Below are positions 56,087 to 64,000 of a stretch of DNA of 64,000 bases, in pieces (position 1 is the stretch's first letter; the number at the start of each line of letters is the position of its first letter). The DNA comes from Burkholderia oklahomensis C6786 (GTDB taxonomy: Bacteria > Pseudomonadota > Gammaproteobacteria > Burkholderiales > Burkholderiaceae): the NCBI RefSeq assembly GCF_000959365.1, contig NZ_CP009555.1, positions 3,844,001 through 3,908,000 on the forward strand, read 5' to 3'. The position numbers and the translations under genes are program-made. The notes under the pieces were generated by a model. It searched no databases. It was not told the origin of the DNA and saw only the letters and a program-made list of their open reading frames with translations.

Positions 56087-56143
56087 TGCAAGGCTCAGGG
56101 CCGCGCGCGCCGCGGCGGCGGCGGGCGGAGTGTGAACGACATG

Positions 56144-56170
56144 AACGGCGTCAATGGCGTCAATGGCGTC
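56144..56170. repeat. Nonamer tandem repeat, three units
   Basis: AACGGCGTC, AATGGCGTC, AATGGCGTC just after the spoVR terminator hairpin. Confidence 0.8.
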
Positions 56171-56200
56171 AACGACGACGTCGGCGACGTGCGCGCGCCG

Positions 56201-57889
56201 TCAAAGCCGGATTTCCGGCGCCGTGTAGCGGCATTCGTAGCGCTTGCGAACCGTCCCCGCCTCGTCGACGCTTTCGATAAACACGTCGAACTGCCAGAGC
56301 CGCGCCATATGCTTGAGCACCTCGTCGCTGTCGTTCGACAGATGGCGGTTGTCGGTCATGAAATGGCGCAGCGTGAGACTGCGGTCGCCACGCGTATTGA
56401 CCGACCACACCTGGATGTTCGGCTCGCGGTGATGGATGTCGTACTGCCGCGACAGCGCCTGCCGCACGTACTGGTAGCCGCTGTCGTCGTGGATCGCCGA
56501 CACCTCGAGCGCGTCGCGCATGTCGTCGTCGAGCACCGAGAACAGGCGCATCTCGCGAATCAGGTGCGGCGACAGATATTGCGCGATGAAGCTCTCGTCC
56601 TTGAAGTTGCGCATCGCGTAGTGCATTGCCGGCAGCCACGGGCTGCCCGCGAGCTCCGGAAACCACTGGCTGTCTTCCTCGGTCGGCGACTCGCAGATCC
56701 GGCGGATGTCGCTCATCATCGAAAACCCGAGCGCGTATGGATTGATCCCGCTGTAGTACGGCTTCGTCACGGGCGGCTGGTAGATCACGTTGCTGTGCGA
56801 ATGGAGGAACTCCATCATGAAGCCGTCGGCGAGCTTGCCCTGGTTGTACATCGTGTTGAGCAGCGTGTAATGCCAGAACGTCGCCCAGCCTTCGTTCATC
56901 ACCTGCGTCTGCCGCTGCGGATAGAAGTACTGGCCGATCTTGCGGACGATCCGGATCACCTCGCGCTCCCACGGCTCGAGGAACGGCGCGTTCTTCTCCG
57001 CGAAATACAGCAGGTTCTCCTGCGGCTCCGGCGGATAGCGCCCCTCCTGCTCCTCGGCGAGCTCGGGCTTCTTGCCGGGCAGCGTGCGCCACAGCTCGTT
57101 GACCTGCGACTGCAGATACGCCTCGCGCTCGCGCCGCAGCTCCGATTCCTTCGCGAGCGACGGCTTCTGCGGCCGCTTGTAGCGGTCGACGCCATAATTC
57201 ATCAGCGCATGGCACGAGTCGAGCAGTTCCTCGACGCGGTCGAGCCCGTAGCGCTCCTCGCATTCGGCGACGTAGTTCTTCGCATAGACGAGGTAGTCGA
57301 CGATCGCGTGCGCGTCGGTCCACAAGCGGAACAGGTAGTTGCCCTTGAAGAACGAGTTGTGCCCGTACGCCGCGTGCGCGATGACGAGCGCCTGCATCGT
57401 CATCGTGTTCTCTTCCATCAGATACGCGATGCACGGGTTCGAATTGATGACGATCTCGTACGCGAGCCCCATCTGCCCGCGACGGTAGCTCTTCTCGGTC
57501 GACAGGAAGTGCTTGCCGAACGACCAGTGACGGTAGTTGACGGGCATGCCGACCGACGCGTACGCGTCCATCATCTGCTCGGCGCTGATCAGCTCGAGCT
57601 GGATCGGATAGATGTCGAGCTCGTACTGCTCCGCGACCTGAGAGATGTGGGTGTCGTACTCCTCGATCAGCTCGAAGGTCCAATCGGACGGACACGGCAG
57701 CGGTTTGCGGTCGGCAACGTTCATACGCGCTTCCTTGAGCCCGCTCGCGGGCGCTTCTGCTCCTGGGTGCTGCTCCGCCGCGTCGGGCGATGCGCCGCGC
57801 TCGTTTGCGGCGGGTTCCGATGATGCGTCGTCGCTCTTGCGGCGCGGCTCGTAGCCGCGCGCTTCGTTGTGCAGATGGCGTGTCGTCAT
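56201..57889 (-). CDS. spoVR: SpoVR family protein (YcgB-like)
   Basis: 562 aa. Very strong match to E. coli YcgB by memory: ISAEQMMDAYASVGMP, GLAYEIVINSNPCIAYLMEENTMTMQALVIAHA, YGHNSFFKGNYLFRLWTDA, HALMNYGVDRYKRPQKPSL and QVMNEGWATFWHYTLLN are family blocks. It acts with the PrkA/YeaH system in stress and stationary-phase physiology; biochemical activity is unknown. ATG 57889 overlaps the yeaH stop (TGATG) and gives a 55-residue polar N-terminal extension; ATG 57724 (MNVADRK), with AAGGAAG upstream, would give the usual family length of about 507 and may be the true start. Confidence 0.93.
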   Translation of the reverse strand: MTTRHLHNEARGYEPRRKSDDASSEPAANERGASPDAAEQHPGAEAPASGLKEARMNVADRKPLPCPSDWTFELIEEYDTHISQVAEQYELDIYPIQLELISAEQMMDAYASVGMPVNYRHWSFGKHFLSTEKSYRRGQMGLAYEIVINSNPCIAYLMEENTMTMQALVIAHAAYGHNSFFKGNYLFRLWTDAHAIVDYLVYAKNYVAECEERYGLDRVEELLDSCHALMNYGVDRYKRPQKPSLAKESELRREREAYLQSQVNELWRTLPGKKPELAEEQEGRYPPEPQENLLYFAEKNAPFLEPWEREVIRIVRKIGQYFYPQRQTQVMNEGWATFWHYTLLNTMYNQGKLADGFMMEFLHSHSNVIYQPPVTKPYYSGINPYALGFSMMSDIRRICESPTEEDSQWFPELAGSPWLPAMHYAMRNFKDESFIAQYLSPHLIREMRLFSVLDDDMRDALEVSAIHDDSGYQYVRQALSRQYDIHHREPNIQVWSVNTRGDRSLTLRHFMTDNRHLSNDSDEVLKHMARLWQFDVFIESVDEAGTVRKRYECRYTAPEIRL

Positions 57890-59154
57890 CAGGTTTCCAC
57901 GTGCTTTTCAAAGAGTTCGCGAAACACGGGATAAATGTCGGCAGCCGATTCCACTTTCTTCATCGCGAGATGCGGTTGCGACAACGCCAGTTGCGCGTAC
58001 TCGAGCCACAGGTTCTGCTCTTCGGGCGTCACCTGGATATATGCGAAGTAACGCACCTTCGAGAGGATGTCCTCGTCGAGGATCTTGCGGCACTTCGGCG
58101 AATCGTCCGTCCAGTTGTCGCCGTCCGACGCCTGCGCGCCGTAGATGTTCCACTCGGTCGGCGAATAGCGCTCGTCCATCACCTTGCGCATCAGTTCGAG
58201 CGCGCTCGACACGACCGTGCCGCCGCTTTCGGTCGAATGGAAGAACGTGTCCTCGTCGACCTCCTCCGCGCGCGTGTGATGGCGGATGAACACGACTTCG
58301 ATCCGCTCGTAGTTGCGCTTCAGGAACAGGTACAGCAGGATGAAGAAGCGCTTCGCGAGATCCTTGCGCTGCTCGTCCATCGAGCCCGACACGTCCATCA
58401 GGCAGAACATCACCGCCTGGCTCGACGGCTGCGGCATCTTCACGCGGTTCACGTAGCGCAGGTCGAACGGATCGATGAACGGAATGCGCCAGATGCGGCC
58501 CTTCAGGTGATGGATCGCGTCCTCGAGCTGCGCGATCTCGACGCGATGATCGCCCGACTCCTCCTTCAGCGCGGCGAGCTTTTCCTCGAGCTCGTGCAGT
58601 TCGTTGACGAGCGGCGAGCCGAGCGCGATGCGCCGGCCGAGCGCGCTCCTGAGCGAACGCACGACGTCGATGTTGTTCGGCGTGCCCTCGGCCGCCCAGC
58701 CCGCGCGGACGTTCTTCCAGCTCGGCACGGTCAGCAGATGGGTCTTGACGAGGCGCGGCAGTTCGAGATCGTCGAAGAAGTACTGCATGAATTCCTCGCG
58801 GGACAGCTCGAACACGAAGTCGTCCTGACCTTCGCCTTCGTTGCTCGCCTGGCTGCCGCCGCCTCCGGCGCCGCCCGGCGGCCGCGGAATCTTGTCGCCG
58901 CGCACGTAGTCGGCGTTGCCCGGATGCACGATCTCGCGCCGGCCGCCCGGCCCGTGCCGGAACGTCGGCTCCGCGATGTCCTTGCGGGGAATCGTGATGC
59001 TCTGCGTGCTCTGGATGTCCTTGATGCTGCGATCGCGCACCGCGTCGGACACCGCGCGACGAATGTAGTTCTTTACGCGGCGCAGGAAGCGCTCACGGTT
59101 TGCAATGCTCTTGTTCTTGCCGGCCAGTCTGCGGTCGATGATTTGATGAAGCAC
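57889..59154 (-). CDS. yeaH: YeaH/DUF444 von Willebrand-type protein
   Basis: 421 aa. It starts MLHQIIDRRLAGKNKSIANRERFLRRV, the normal DUF444 N terminus. The metal-ion-dependent adhesion site DVSGSMDEQRK lies in the middle, after VKMPQPSSQAVMFCLM. A Gly-rich linker (GGAGGGGSQASNEG) and VVFIRHHTRAEEVDEDTFFHSTESGGT are typical. It is an accessory partner of the PrkA kinase, 123 bp after prkA and overlapping spoVR. GGGAG lies upstream of ATG 59154. Confidence 0.93.
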   Translation of the reverse strand: MLHQIIDRRLAGKNKSIANRERFLRRVKNYIRRAVSDAVRDRSIKDIQSTQSITIPRKDIAEPTFRHGPGGRREIVHPGNADYVRGDKIPRPPGGAGGGGSQASNEGEGQDDFVFELSREEFMQYFFDDLELPRLVKTHLLTVPSWKNVRAGWAAEGTPNNIDVVRSLRSALGRRIALGSPLVNELHELEEKLAALKEESGDHRVEIAQLEDAIHHLKGRIWRIPFIDPFDLRYVNRVKMPQPSSQAVMFCLMDVSGSMDEQRKDLAKRFFILLYLFLKRNYERIEVVFIRHHTRAEEVDEDTFFHSTESGGTVVSSALELMRKVMDERYSPTEWNIYGAQASDGDNWTDDSPKCRKILDEDILSKVRYFAYIQVTPEEQNLWLEYAQLALSQPHLAMKKVESAADIYPVFRELFEKHVET

Positions 59155-59277
59155 GCCCTGTCTCCCGCTCGAATGTCGATACGCCGGGACGCACGCCGCG
59201 CACGCGGGGCTGCCGCGATGCGGGCGGCGTCTCTCAAGGTGCCCGCGCGCGGCCGCGCGGGCGTCGCGTCGCGCGCG

Positions 59278-61200
59278 TCATGACGACTTGCGCACGCGCA
59301 GATACCAGTCGCACAGGAGCCGCACCTGCTTCGGCGTATAGCCCTTCGCGACCATCCGGTTGACAAAATCTTCGTGTTTGCGCTGTTCCTCCGCCGAGCC
59401 CTTCGCGTTGAACGAAATGACCGGCAACAATTCCTCCGTGTTCGAGAACATCTTCTTTTCGATCACGACGCGCAGCTTTTCGTAGCTGACCCACGCCGGA
59501 TTCTTGCCGCCGTTCGCGGCCCGCGCGCGCAACACGAAGTTCACGATCTCGTTGCGGAAATCCTTCGGATTGCTGATGCCCGCCGGCTTCTCGATCTTCT
59601 CGAGCTCGGCATTGAGCGCTGCGCGGTCGAAGCTCTCGCCCGTGTCGTGATCGCGGAATTCCTGATCCTGGATCCAGAAGTCCGCGTACGTGACGTAGCG
59701 ATCGAAGATGTTCTGACCGTATTCCGAATACGACTCGAGGTACGCGGTCTGGATCTCCTTGCCGATGAACTCCGCGTAGCGCGACGCGAGCAGATCCTTC
59801 ACGTACGACAGATACTTCTGCTCGGTTTCCGGCGGGAACTGCTCGCGCTCGATCTGCTGTTCGAGCACGTACATCAGGTGCACCGGGTTCGCCGCGACTT
59901 CGGTCGAATCGAAGTTGAACACGCGCGACATGATCTTGAACGCGAAGCGCGTCGACACGCCCGTCATCCCTTCGTCGACGCCCGCGTAGTCGCGATACTC
60001 CTGATACGACTTCGCCTTCGGATCGGTGTCCTTCAGATTCTCGCCGTCGTACACCTGCATCTTCGAGAAGAGGCTTGAGTTCTCCGGCTCGTGCAGACGC
60101 GTGAGCACCGAGAACTGCGCCATCATCTTCAGCGTGCCGGGTGCGCACACGGCCTCGGCGAGCGACGAGTTGCGGATCAGCTTCTCGTAGATCTTGATCT
60201 CTTCCGACACGCGCAGGCAGTACGGCACCTTGACGACGAAGATCCGGTCGAGCAGCGCCTCGTTGTTCCGGTTGTTGCGGAACGCCTTCCACTCGGACTC
60301 GTTCGAGTGCGCGAGGATGATGCCGTCGAACGGGATCGCGCCGAATCCTTCGGTGCCCTTGAAGTTGCCTTCCTGCGTCGCGGTCAGGAGCGGGTGCAGC
60401 ACCTTGATCGGCGCCTTGAACATTTCGACGAATTCCAGGAGGCCCTGGTTCGCGAGGCACAGGCCGCCGGAATAGCTGTACGCGTCGGCGTCGTCCTGCG
60501 CGTATTGCTCGAGCTTGCGGATGTCGACCTTGCCGACGAGCGACGAAATGTCCTGATTGTTCTCGTCGCCGGGCTCGGTCTTCGCGATGCCGATCTGCCG
60601 CAGGATCGACGGATAGCGGCGCACGATGCGAAAGCGCCGGATGTCGCCGTTGTACTCGTGCAGGCGCTTGACCGCCCACGGACTCAGGATGCTCTTCAGG
60701 TAGCGGCGCGGAATGCCGTACTGCTCTTCGAGAATCGGACCGTCTTCGTCGTAGTCGAACAAGCCGAGCGGCGATTCGTTGACGGGCGAGCCCTTGAGCG
60801 AATAGAACGACACACGCTCCATCAGTTGCTTCAGGCGCTCGGCGATCGACGACTTGCCGCCGCCCACCGGACCGAGCAGGTAGAGAATCTGCTTCTTTTC
60901 CTCGAGCCCTTGCGCCGCATGGCGGAAGTAGGCGACGACCTGCTCGATCACCTCCTCCATGCCGTAGAACTCGCGAAACGCGGGGTATACCTTGATCACC
61001 TTATTCGCGAAAATCCGCGACAAGCGCGGATCGTTGCGCGTGTCGACCTGTTCCGGCTCCCCGATGGCCGCCAGCATGCGTTCGCCGGCAGTCGCGTACG
61101 CCGATGGATCGTTTTTGCAGAGCGCGAGATACTCCTCCAGCGAGAACTCTTCCTCTCGCGTTTTTTCGAAGCGGTTCGCGAAGCTGCTGTAAATATCCAT
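59278..61200 (-). CDS. prkA: PrkA (YeaG) AAA+/serine kinase-like protein
   Basis: 640 aa. The AAA+ Walker A is GPVGGGKSS (110-118), and the PrkA C-terminal kinase-like domain follows. IPFDGIILAHSNESEWKAFRNN, DRIFVVKVPYCLRVSEEIKIYEKLI and GVSTRFAFKIMSRVFNFD are nearly invariant blocks of the family. It is a stress-linked protein kinase or ATPase; in E. coli yeaGH responds to RpoS and nitrogen limitation (knowledge). GAGGAGGT lies just upstream of ATG 61200. It is first in prkA-yeaH-spoVR, the widely conserved order. Confidence 0.95.
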   Translation of the reverse strand: MDIYSSFANRFEKTREEEFSLEEYLALCKNDPSAYATAGERMLAAIGEPEQVDTRNDPRLSRIFANKVIKVYPAFREFYGMEEVIEQVVAYFRHAAQGLEEKKQILYLLGPVGGGKSSIAERLKQLMERVSFYSLKGSPVNESPLGLFDYDEDGPILEEQYGIPRRYLKSILSPWAVKRLHEYNGDIRRFRIVRRYPSILRQIGIAKTEPGDENNQDISSLVGKVDIRKLEQYAQDDADAYSYSGGLCLANQGLLEFVEMFKAPIKVLHPLLTATQEGNFKGTEGFGAIPFDGIILAHSNESEWKAFRNNRNNEALLDRIFVVKVPYCLRVSEEIKIYEKLIRNSSLAEAVCAPGTLKMMAQFSVLTRLHEPENSSLFSKMQVYDGENLKDTDPKAKSYQEYRDYAGVDEGMTGVSTRFAFKIMSRVFNFDSTEVAANPVHLMYVLEQQIEREQFPPETEQKYLSYVKDLLASRYAEFIGKEIQTAYLESYSEYGQNIFDRYVTYADFWIQDQEFRDHDTGESFDRAALNAELEKIEKPAGISNPKDFRNEIVNFVLRARAANGGKNPAWVSYEKLRVVIEKKMFSNTEELLPVISFNAKGSAEEQRKHEDFVNRMVAKGYTPKQVRLLCDWYLRVRKSS

Positions 61201-61239
61201 GCTACCTCCTCGCCTGAGTCTGAAGACGATCTTGCCTTC

Positions 61240-61245
61240 GTATAG
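61240..61245 (-). promoter_or_regulatory. Possible sigma-S-type -10 box of prkA
   Basis: Minus-strand CTATAC in TGATCTATACGAAGG, 40 bp upstream of the prkA ATG. The extended C-x-CTATAC style suits RpoS control, known for the E. coli homologue. Weak evidence. Confidence 0.35.
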
Positions 61246-61811
61246 ATCATGTCGAAGCAGGACCGTTCGATTTCATCCTAAACCCATTTACTTTTTTTTT
61301 CACGAACTACTTCAACGGCCTCGCCGCGGTTTTCAACATTGCGGAAAACGCTGCTTGGAAAGCACTTTTTGCTGCTCTAGAATGGTCTTCCCGCATCGCG
61401 CCAACGCAGCATCGGCGCTCTCCATTCAGGCAGCGGATCGTCTCGTCCGTTGACGCTCGCCCCGCTCGCCGAACCGCCTTCCCGCTTCTTTTCATATACG
61501 CGCGACGCGTCGTTTGCGTCGACGGCGCAAATGCGCCGTTACAATTTTTTTTTGCGGCGCGCGCAACAGTGCGATGCCCCTGACGTCGACGCGGACGATT
61601 GCGCGAGTCGGCACGCAGCCGAACGCGCGTCGGTCATGCGCTTGTCATCGCGGACGCGCGTTCGCTCGATGCCCATCTTCGACATGCGCGTTTCGACGCC
61701 GAACGCCGACGCGCCGATGCCGCCCTCAGCGGACGTCGCAGGCTCGCACGCCGGAAAACGCGCATCGCCCACGCGCGACGAACGCGCGGACGAACGATCG
61801 CTTTCGATGCG

Positions 61812-61835
61812 AAAACGCCCGCTGGCGGCGGGCGT
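61812..61835 (-). terminator. Terminator of the chemoreceptor gene
   Basis: 8-bp stem ACGCCCGC / GCGGGCGT with a 5-nt loop, followed by TTTTC on the minus strand, 56 bp after the stop codon. Confidence 0.65.
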
Positions 61836-61890
61836 CGTCGTTTCGTCAAATTGGGGGTAGATCGTTGTCCGATGCGATTTCTCTCTCGAA

Positions 61891-63699
61891 TCAGAAGGTC
61901 TCCCAATCGCCATCGCTCGCGGCAGGCGTGGCGGCCGCCGCCGCTGTGCGCGGCGCGGGCTTGGGCTTCGCCGCCGCAGCGGCGTACGCAGGCTTCGCGG
62001 GCGACACGGACGGCGCGGGCTTGTGCGCCGCTGCCGCCACGCTCGGCGCACCGGACGACGCGGCAGGCCGGATCGGCGCGGCGACGCTCGCCGCCTTGTG
62101 CGCGACGCCGGACGCCGGCCGCATCGGCGCGTGCGAGGCGACGTCGCGCGCGCCGCCGTCGTCGACCCGGAACACCGAGACGGTCGTGCGCAGCCGCGCC
62201 GCCTGCTCGTCGAGCGATTGCGCGGCCGCCGCGGCCTCTTCGACGAGCGCCGCGTTCTGCTGCGTGACCTCGTCCATCTGCGACACCGCGCGCGACACCT
62301 GGTCGATCCCGCTGCTCTGCTCCTCCGACGCGGCCGCGATCTCGCCCATGATGTCGGTCACGCGCCGCACCGCGCCGATCACTTCGCTCATCGTGCGGCC
62401 CGCCTCGTCGACGAGCGTCGAACCCGTGCGCACGCGCTCGACCGACGTGTCGATCAGCTCCTTGATCTCCTTCGCGGCCGACGACGAGCGCTGCGCGAGG
62501 CTGCGCACCTCGCCCGCGACGACCGCGAAGCCGCGCCCTTCCTCGCCCGCGCGCGCCGCCTCGACGGCCGCATTCAGCGCGAGGATGTTGGTCTGGAACG
62601 CGATTCCCTCGATGATCGAGATGATGTCGGCGATCTTCGCGGAGCTCTGGTTGATGTCGCCCATCGTGCCGACCACCTGGCCGACGACGGCGTTGCCCTT
62701 GTTCGCGATCTCCGACGCGCTCGCGGCGAGCGCGCTCGCCTGCCGCGCGCTGTCCGCGTTGCGCCGCACCGTGCCCGTCAGCTCCTCCATGCTCGACGCC
62801 GTCTCTTCGAGCGCCGCCGCCTGCTCCTCGGTCCGCGAGGACAGGTCGATGTTGCCCGCGGCGATCTGCTTGGCCGCCGTCGCGATCGATTCGCCGCCGG
62901 CGCGCACCGAGCGCACCGTGTCCGCGAGGCTCGTCTGCATCTTCGCGAGCCCTTCGAGCAGAAGCCCCATCTCGTCGCGCCGCTCGACGACGATCGAACG
63001 ACGCAGTTCACCCGCCGCGATCGCGTCGAAATGGCCGAGCGCGTCGGCGAGCGGCCGCGCGATCGCCGCGCGCAGGCTCAGGAAGCAGTAGAACGCGATC
63101 GCGAGGCCGGCCAGGAGCGACACGATGCTCGCGATCCGGCTCGCCGCATATACGCTTTGCGCATCGTTGAAATTGATGCTCGCCTGCTTGAGCTGGAACG
63201 TGCGCAGCGTCTCGCCCGCGACCGCGAAGTCGTTGAAGACCGTCTGCATCCGTTTCGCGGCGGCGAGAATCTTGTCGTGGTCATTCGCGTTGACGAGGTC
63301 GACGAATGCGTCGAGCTCGCGCTGCAGCACCTGCCGTTTCGCCGCGACGTCCTGTGCGAGGCGATCCTCTTCCGCGCTGCGCGGCAGGTCGAGGTATTTC
63401 TTCCACCACGAATCGGAAATCCCGCGCATCTGGCGCGCGCGCTCGATCGTCGGCGTCGCGTCGGGCGTGCCCGCGAGCATCGCCGCGCGATCGAGCACGA
63501 GCCGCTCGCGCGCGGCGAACAGCTCGGCGTTCGCGACGTCGATCGCGCTCGGCATCTGGTTCGAGAAGGTCTCGTAATTGGCGTCGTTGGCCCGGCTCAT
63601 TCCGAACAGGCCGAGCGCGCCGACGACGCACAGCAGAACGGAAAGGAGCGCCATCGTGACGGCGAGGCGCGTCCTGATCGTGAGGTTCTTCAGCAGCAT
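61891..63699 (-). CDS. Methyl-accepting chemotaxis protein (Tar/Tsr-type)
   Basis: 602 aa. Helix TM1 (12-32) and TM2 (about 195-215) flank a four-helix periplasmic domain of the TarH type (SNQMPSAIDVANAELFAARERLVLDRA). A HAMP domain comes next, then the signalling domain with its tip EGIAFQTNILALNAAVEAARAGEEGRGFAVVAGEVRSLAQRS. After an Ala/Pro/Lys-rich flexible linker it ends DWETF, the pentapeptide that tethers CheR and CheB. AGGAAG precedes ATG 63699. Ligand unknown. Confidence 0.95.
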   Translation of the reverse strand: MLLKNLTIRTRLAVTMALLSVLLCVVGALGLFGMSRANDANYETFSNQMPSAIDVANAELFAARERLVLDRAAMLAGTPDATPTIERARQMRGISDSWWKKYLDLPRSAEEDRLAQDVAAKRQVLQRELDAFVDLVNANDHDKILAAAKRMQTVFNDFAVAGETLRTFQLKQASINFNDAQSVYAASRIASIVSLLAGLAIAFYCFLSLRAAIARPLADALGHFDAIAAGELRRSIVVERRDEMGLLLEGLAKMQTSLADTVRSVRAGGESIATAAKQIAAGNIDLSSRTEEQAAALEETASSMEELTGTVRRNADSARQASALAASASEIANKGNAVVGQVVGTMGDINQSSAKIADIISIIEGIAFQTNILALNAAVEAARAGEEGRGFAVVAGEVRSLAQRSSSAAKEIKELIDTSVERVRTGSTLVDEAGRTMSEVIGAVRRVTDIMGEIAAASEEQSSGIDQVSRAVSQMDEVTQQNAALVEEAAAAAQSLDEQAARLRTTVSVFRVDDGGARDVASHAPMRPASGVAHKAASVAAPIRPAASSGAPSVAAAAHKPAPSVSPAKPAYAAAAAKPKPAPRTAAAAATPAASDGDWETF

Positions 63700-63911
63700 G
63701 GTTCTTCCTGTAACGCATCGTGAAGACGACGGGGCCGCCCGACGCAGCCCGCGGCAGCGAAACGTTTGCTCCGCCTGGCTTGGTTTACGGCGCTCGACAG
63801 GAAGTCTTGATCCGCGCAGCAATCGATCTGAAGGAAATCTTGTTCGCCACGCGCACCGGCTCGATATTTTCTTTCTTTTTACTTACGAGCGCCGGTGCGG
63901 CGTGGCCTGCG

Positions 63912-64000
63912 TCATGCCCGGTCCGGCACGAACGCGTCGAGCTCGGCGAGCGTCGGAATCGACGGCTGCGCGCCCGCGCGCGTGACCGACAGCGCCGCCG
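63912..64000 (-). CDS. Ribokinase-like (PfkB family), 3' end only
   Basis: Partial: only the last 28 codons and the stop (63912-63914) are inside the window. The translation AALSVTRAGAQPSIPTLAEL is the typical C terminus of RbsK, where the AALSVT block forms part of the nucleotide and monovalent-cation site. The identity rests on this short stretch alone. Confidence 0.6.
   Translation of the reverse strand, partial: AALSVTRAGAQPSIPTLAELDAFVPDRA

Larger units (their letters stand above)
55869..56200. other. Intergenic stretch between spoVR and the MFS gene
   Basis: About 330 bp. It contains a bidirectional-looking hairpin AAACGCGAGCC/GGCTCGCGTTT (56059-56084) that can terminate spoVR, and a nonamer repeat. 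No gene. Confidence 0.6.
61201..61890. other. Intergenic region upstream of prkA, downstream of the chemoreceptor gene
   Basis: About 690 bp. It holds a possible sigma-S-like -10 box upstream of prkA, A/T tracts near 61292 and 61545, and a terminator hairpin for the chemoreceptor gene. Open frames here (for example 61450-61860) have implausible compositions. Confidence 0.5.

Noticed and set aside
61450..61860. Open frames between prkA and the chemoreceptor gene
   Set aside because: Compositions are implausible and frames overlap terminator and promoter-like sequence.

Overview
The window is very GC-rich, with codon use typical of Burkholderia. It holds three hallmark loci of the B. pseudomallei group: a malleobactin/ornibactin-type siderophore cluster, the lasso-peptide capistruin cluster, and an AmrAB-OprA-type efflux operon with its TetR regulator. 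The 47-residue precursor at 28984-29127 ends in the capistruin core (starts GTPGFQTPD, ends SRFGFN), so the source is most likely Burkholderia thailandensis or a very close relative, probably chromosome 1.

Layout. 1-18.8 kb is the siderophore locus: an NRPS running off the left edge, a divergent PvdE-type exporter, an interposed 6.4-kb segment (OYE-type flavin oxidoreductase, MerR regulator, degenerate GGDEF-EAL protein, DUF1993 protein), then the Fe-siderophore uptake and modification operon (binding protein, FhuF-like reductase, FhuB-like permease, FhuC-like ATPase, TauD-type hydroxylase, MbtH-like protein) and the iron-starvation sigma factor mbaS. Three promoter copies with identical 9-10-9 architecture, fitting TAAA(n)-N16-CGT, lie in front of the NRPS, the exporter and the MbtH gene and tie them into one sigma regulon. 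18.9-28.4 kb holds a racemase-like gene and a polyol operon (AraC regulator, sugar ABC transporter, EltD-like zinc dehydrogenase, FGGY kinase, DCXR-like SDR).

28.4-33.5 kb is capABCD, with a strong promoter, upstream palindromes and hairpins on both sides of capA. 33.5-38.4 kb is a chaperone-usher fimbrial operon (pilin, usher, chaperone, adhesin) fed from an AT-rich 1.4-kb region. 39.9-46.6 kb is oprA-amrB-amrA with divergent amrR and a perfect operator palindrome between them. 46.9-48.3 kb is an M23 peptidase. 48.5-51.0 kb is a polar amino-acid ABC operon without its ATPase gene. 51.2-54.3 kb is an SsuABC/NrtABC-like transporter, interrupted by what looks like a small terminator-ended RNA. 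54.6-55.9 kb is an MHS-family MFS permease. 56.2-61.2 kb is the stress operon prkA-yeaH-spoVR. 61.9-63.7 kb is a chemoreceptor, and the right edge carries the last codons of a ribokinase-like gene.

No tRNA, rRNA, CRISPR array or insertion sequence was seen. All assignments come from reading motifs and translations by eye; no database search was run.
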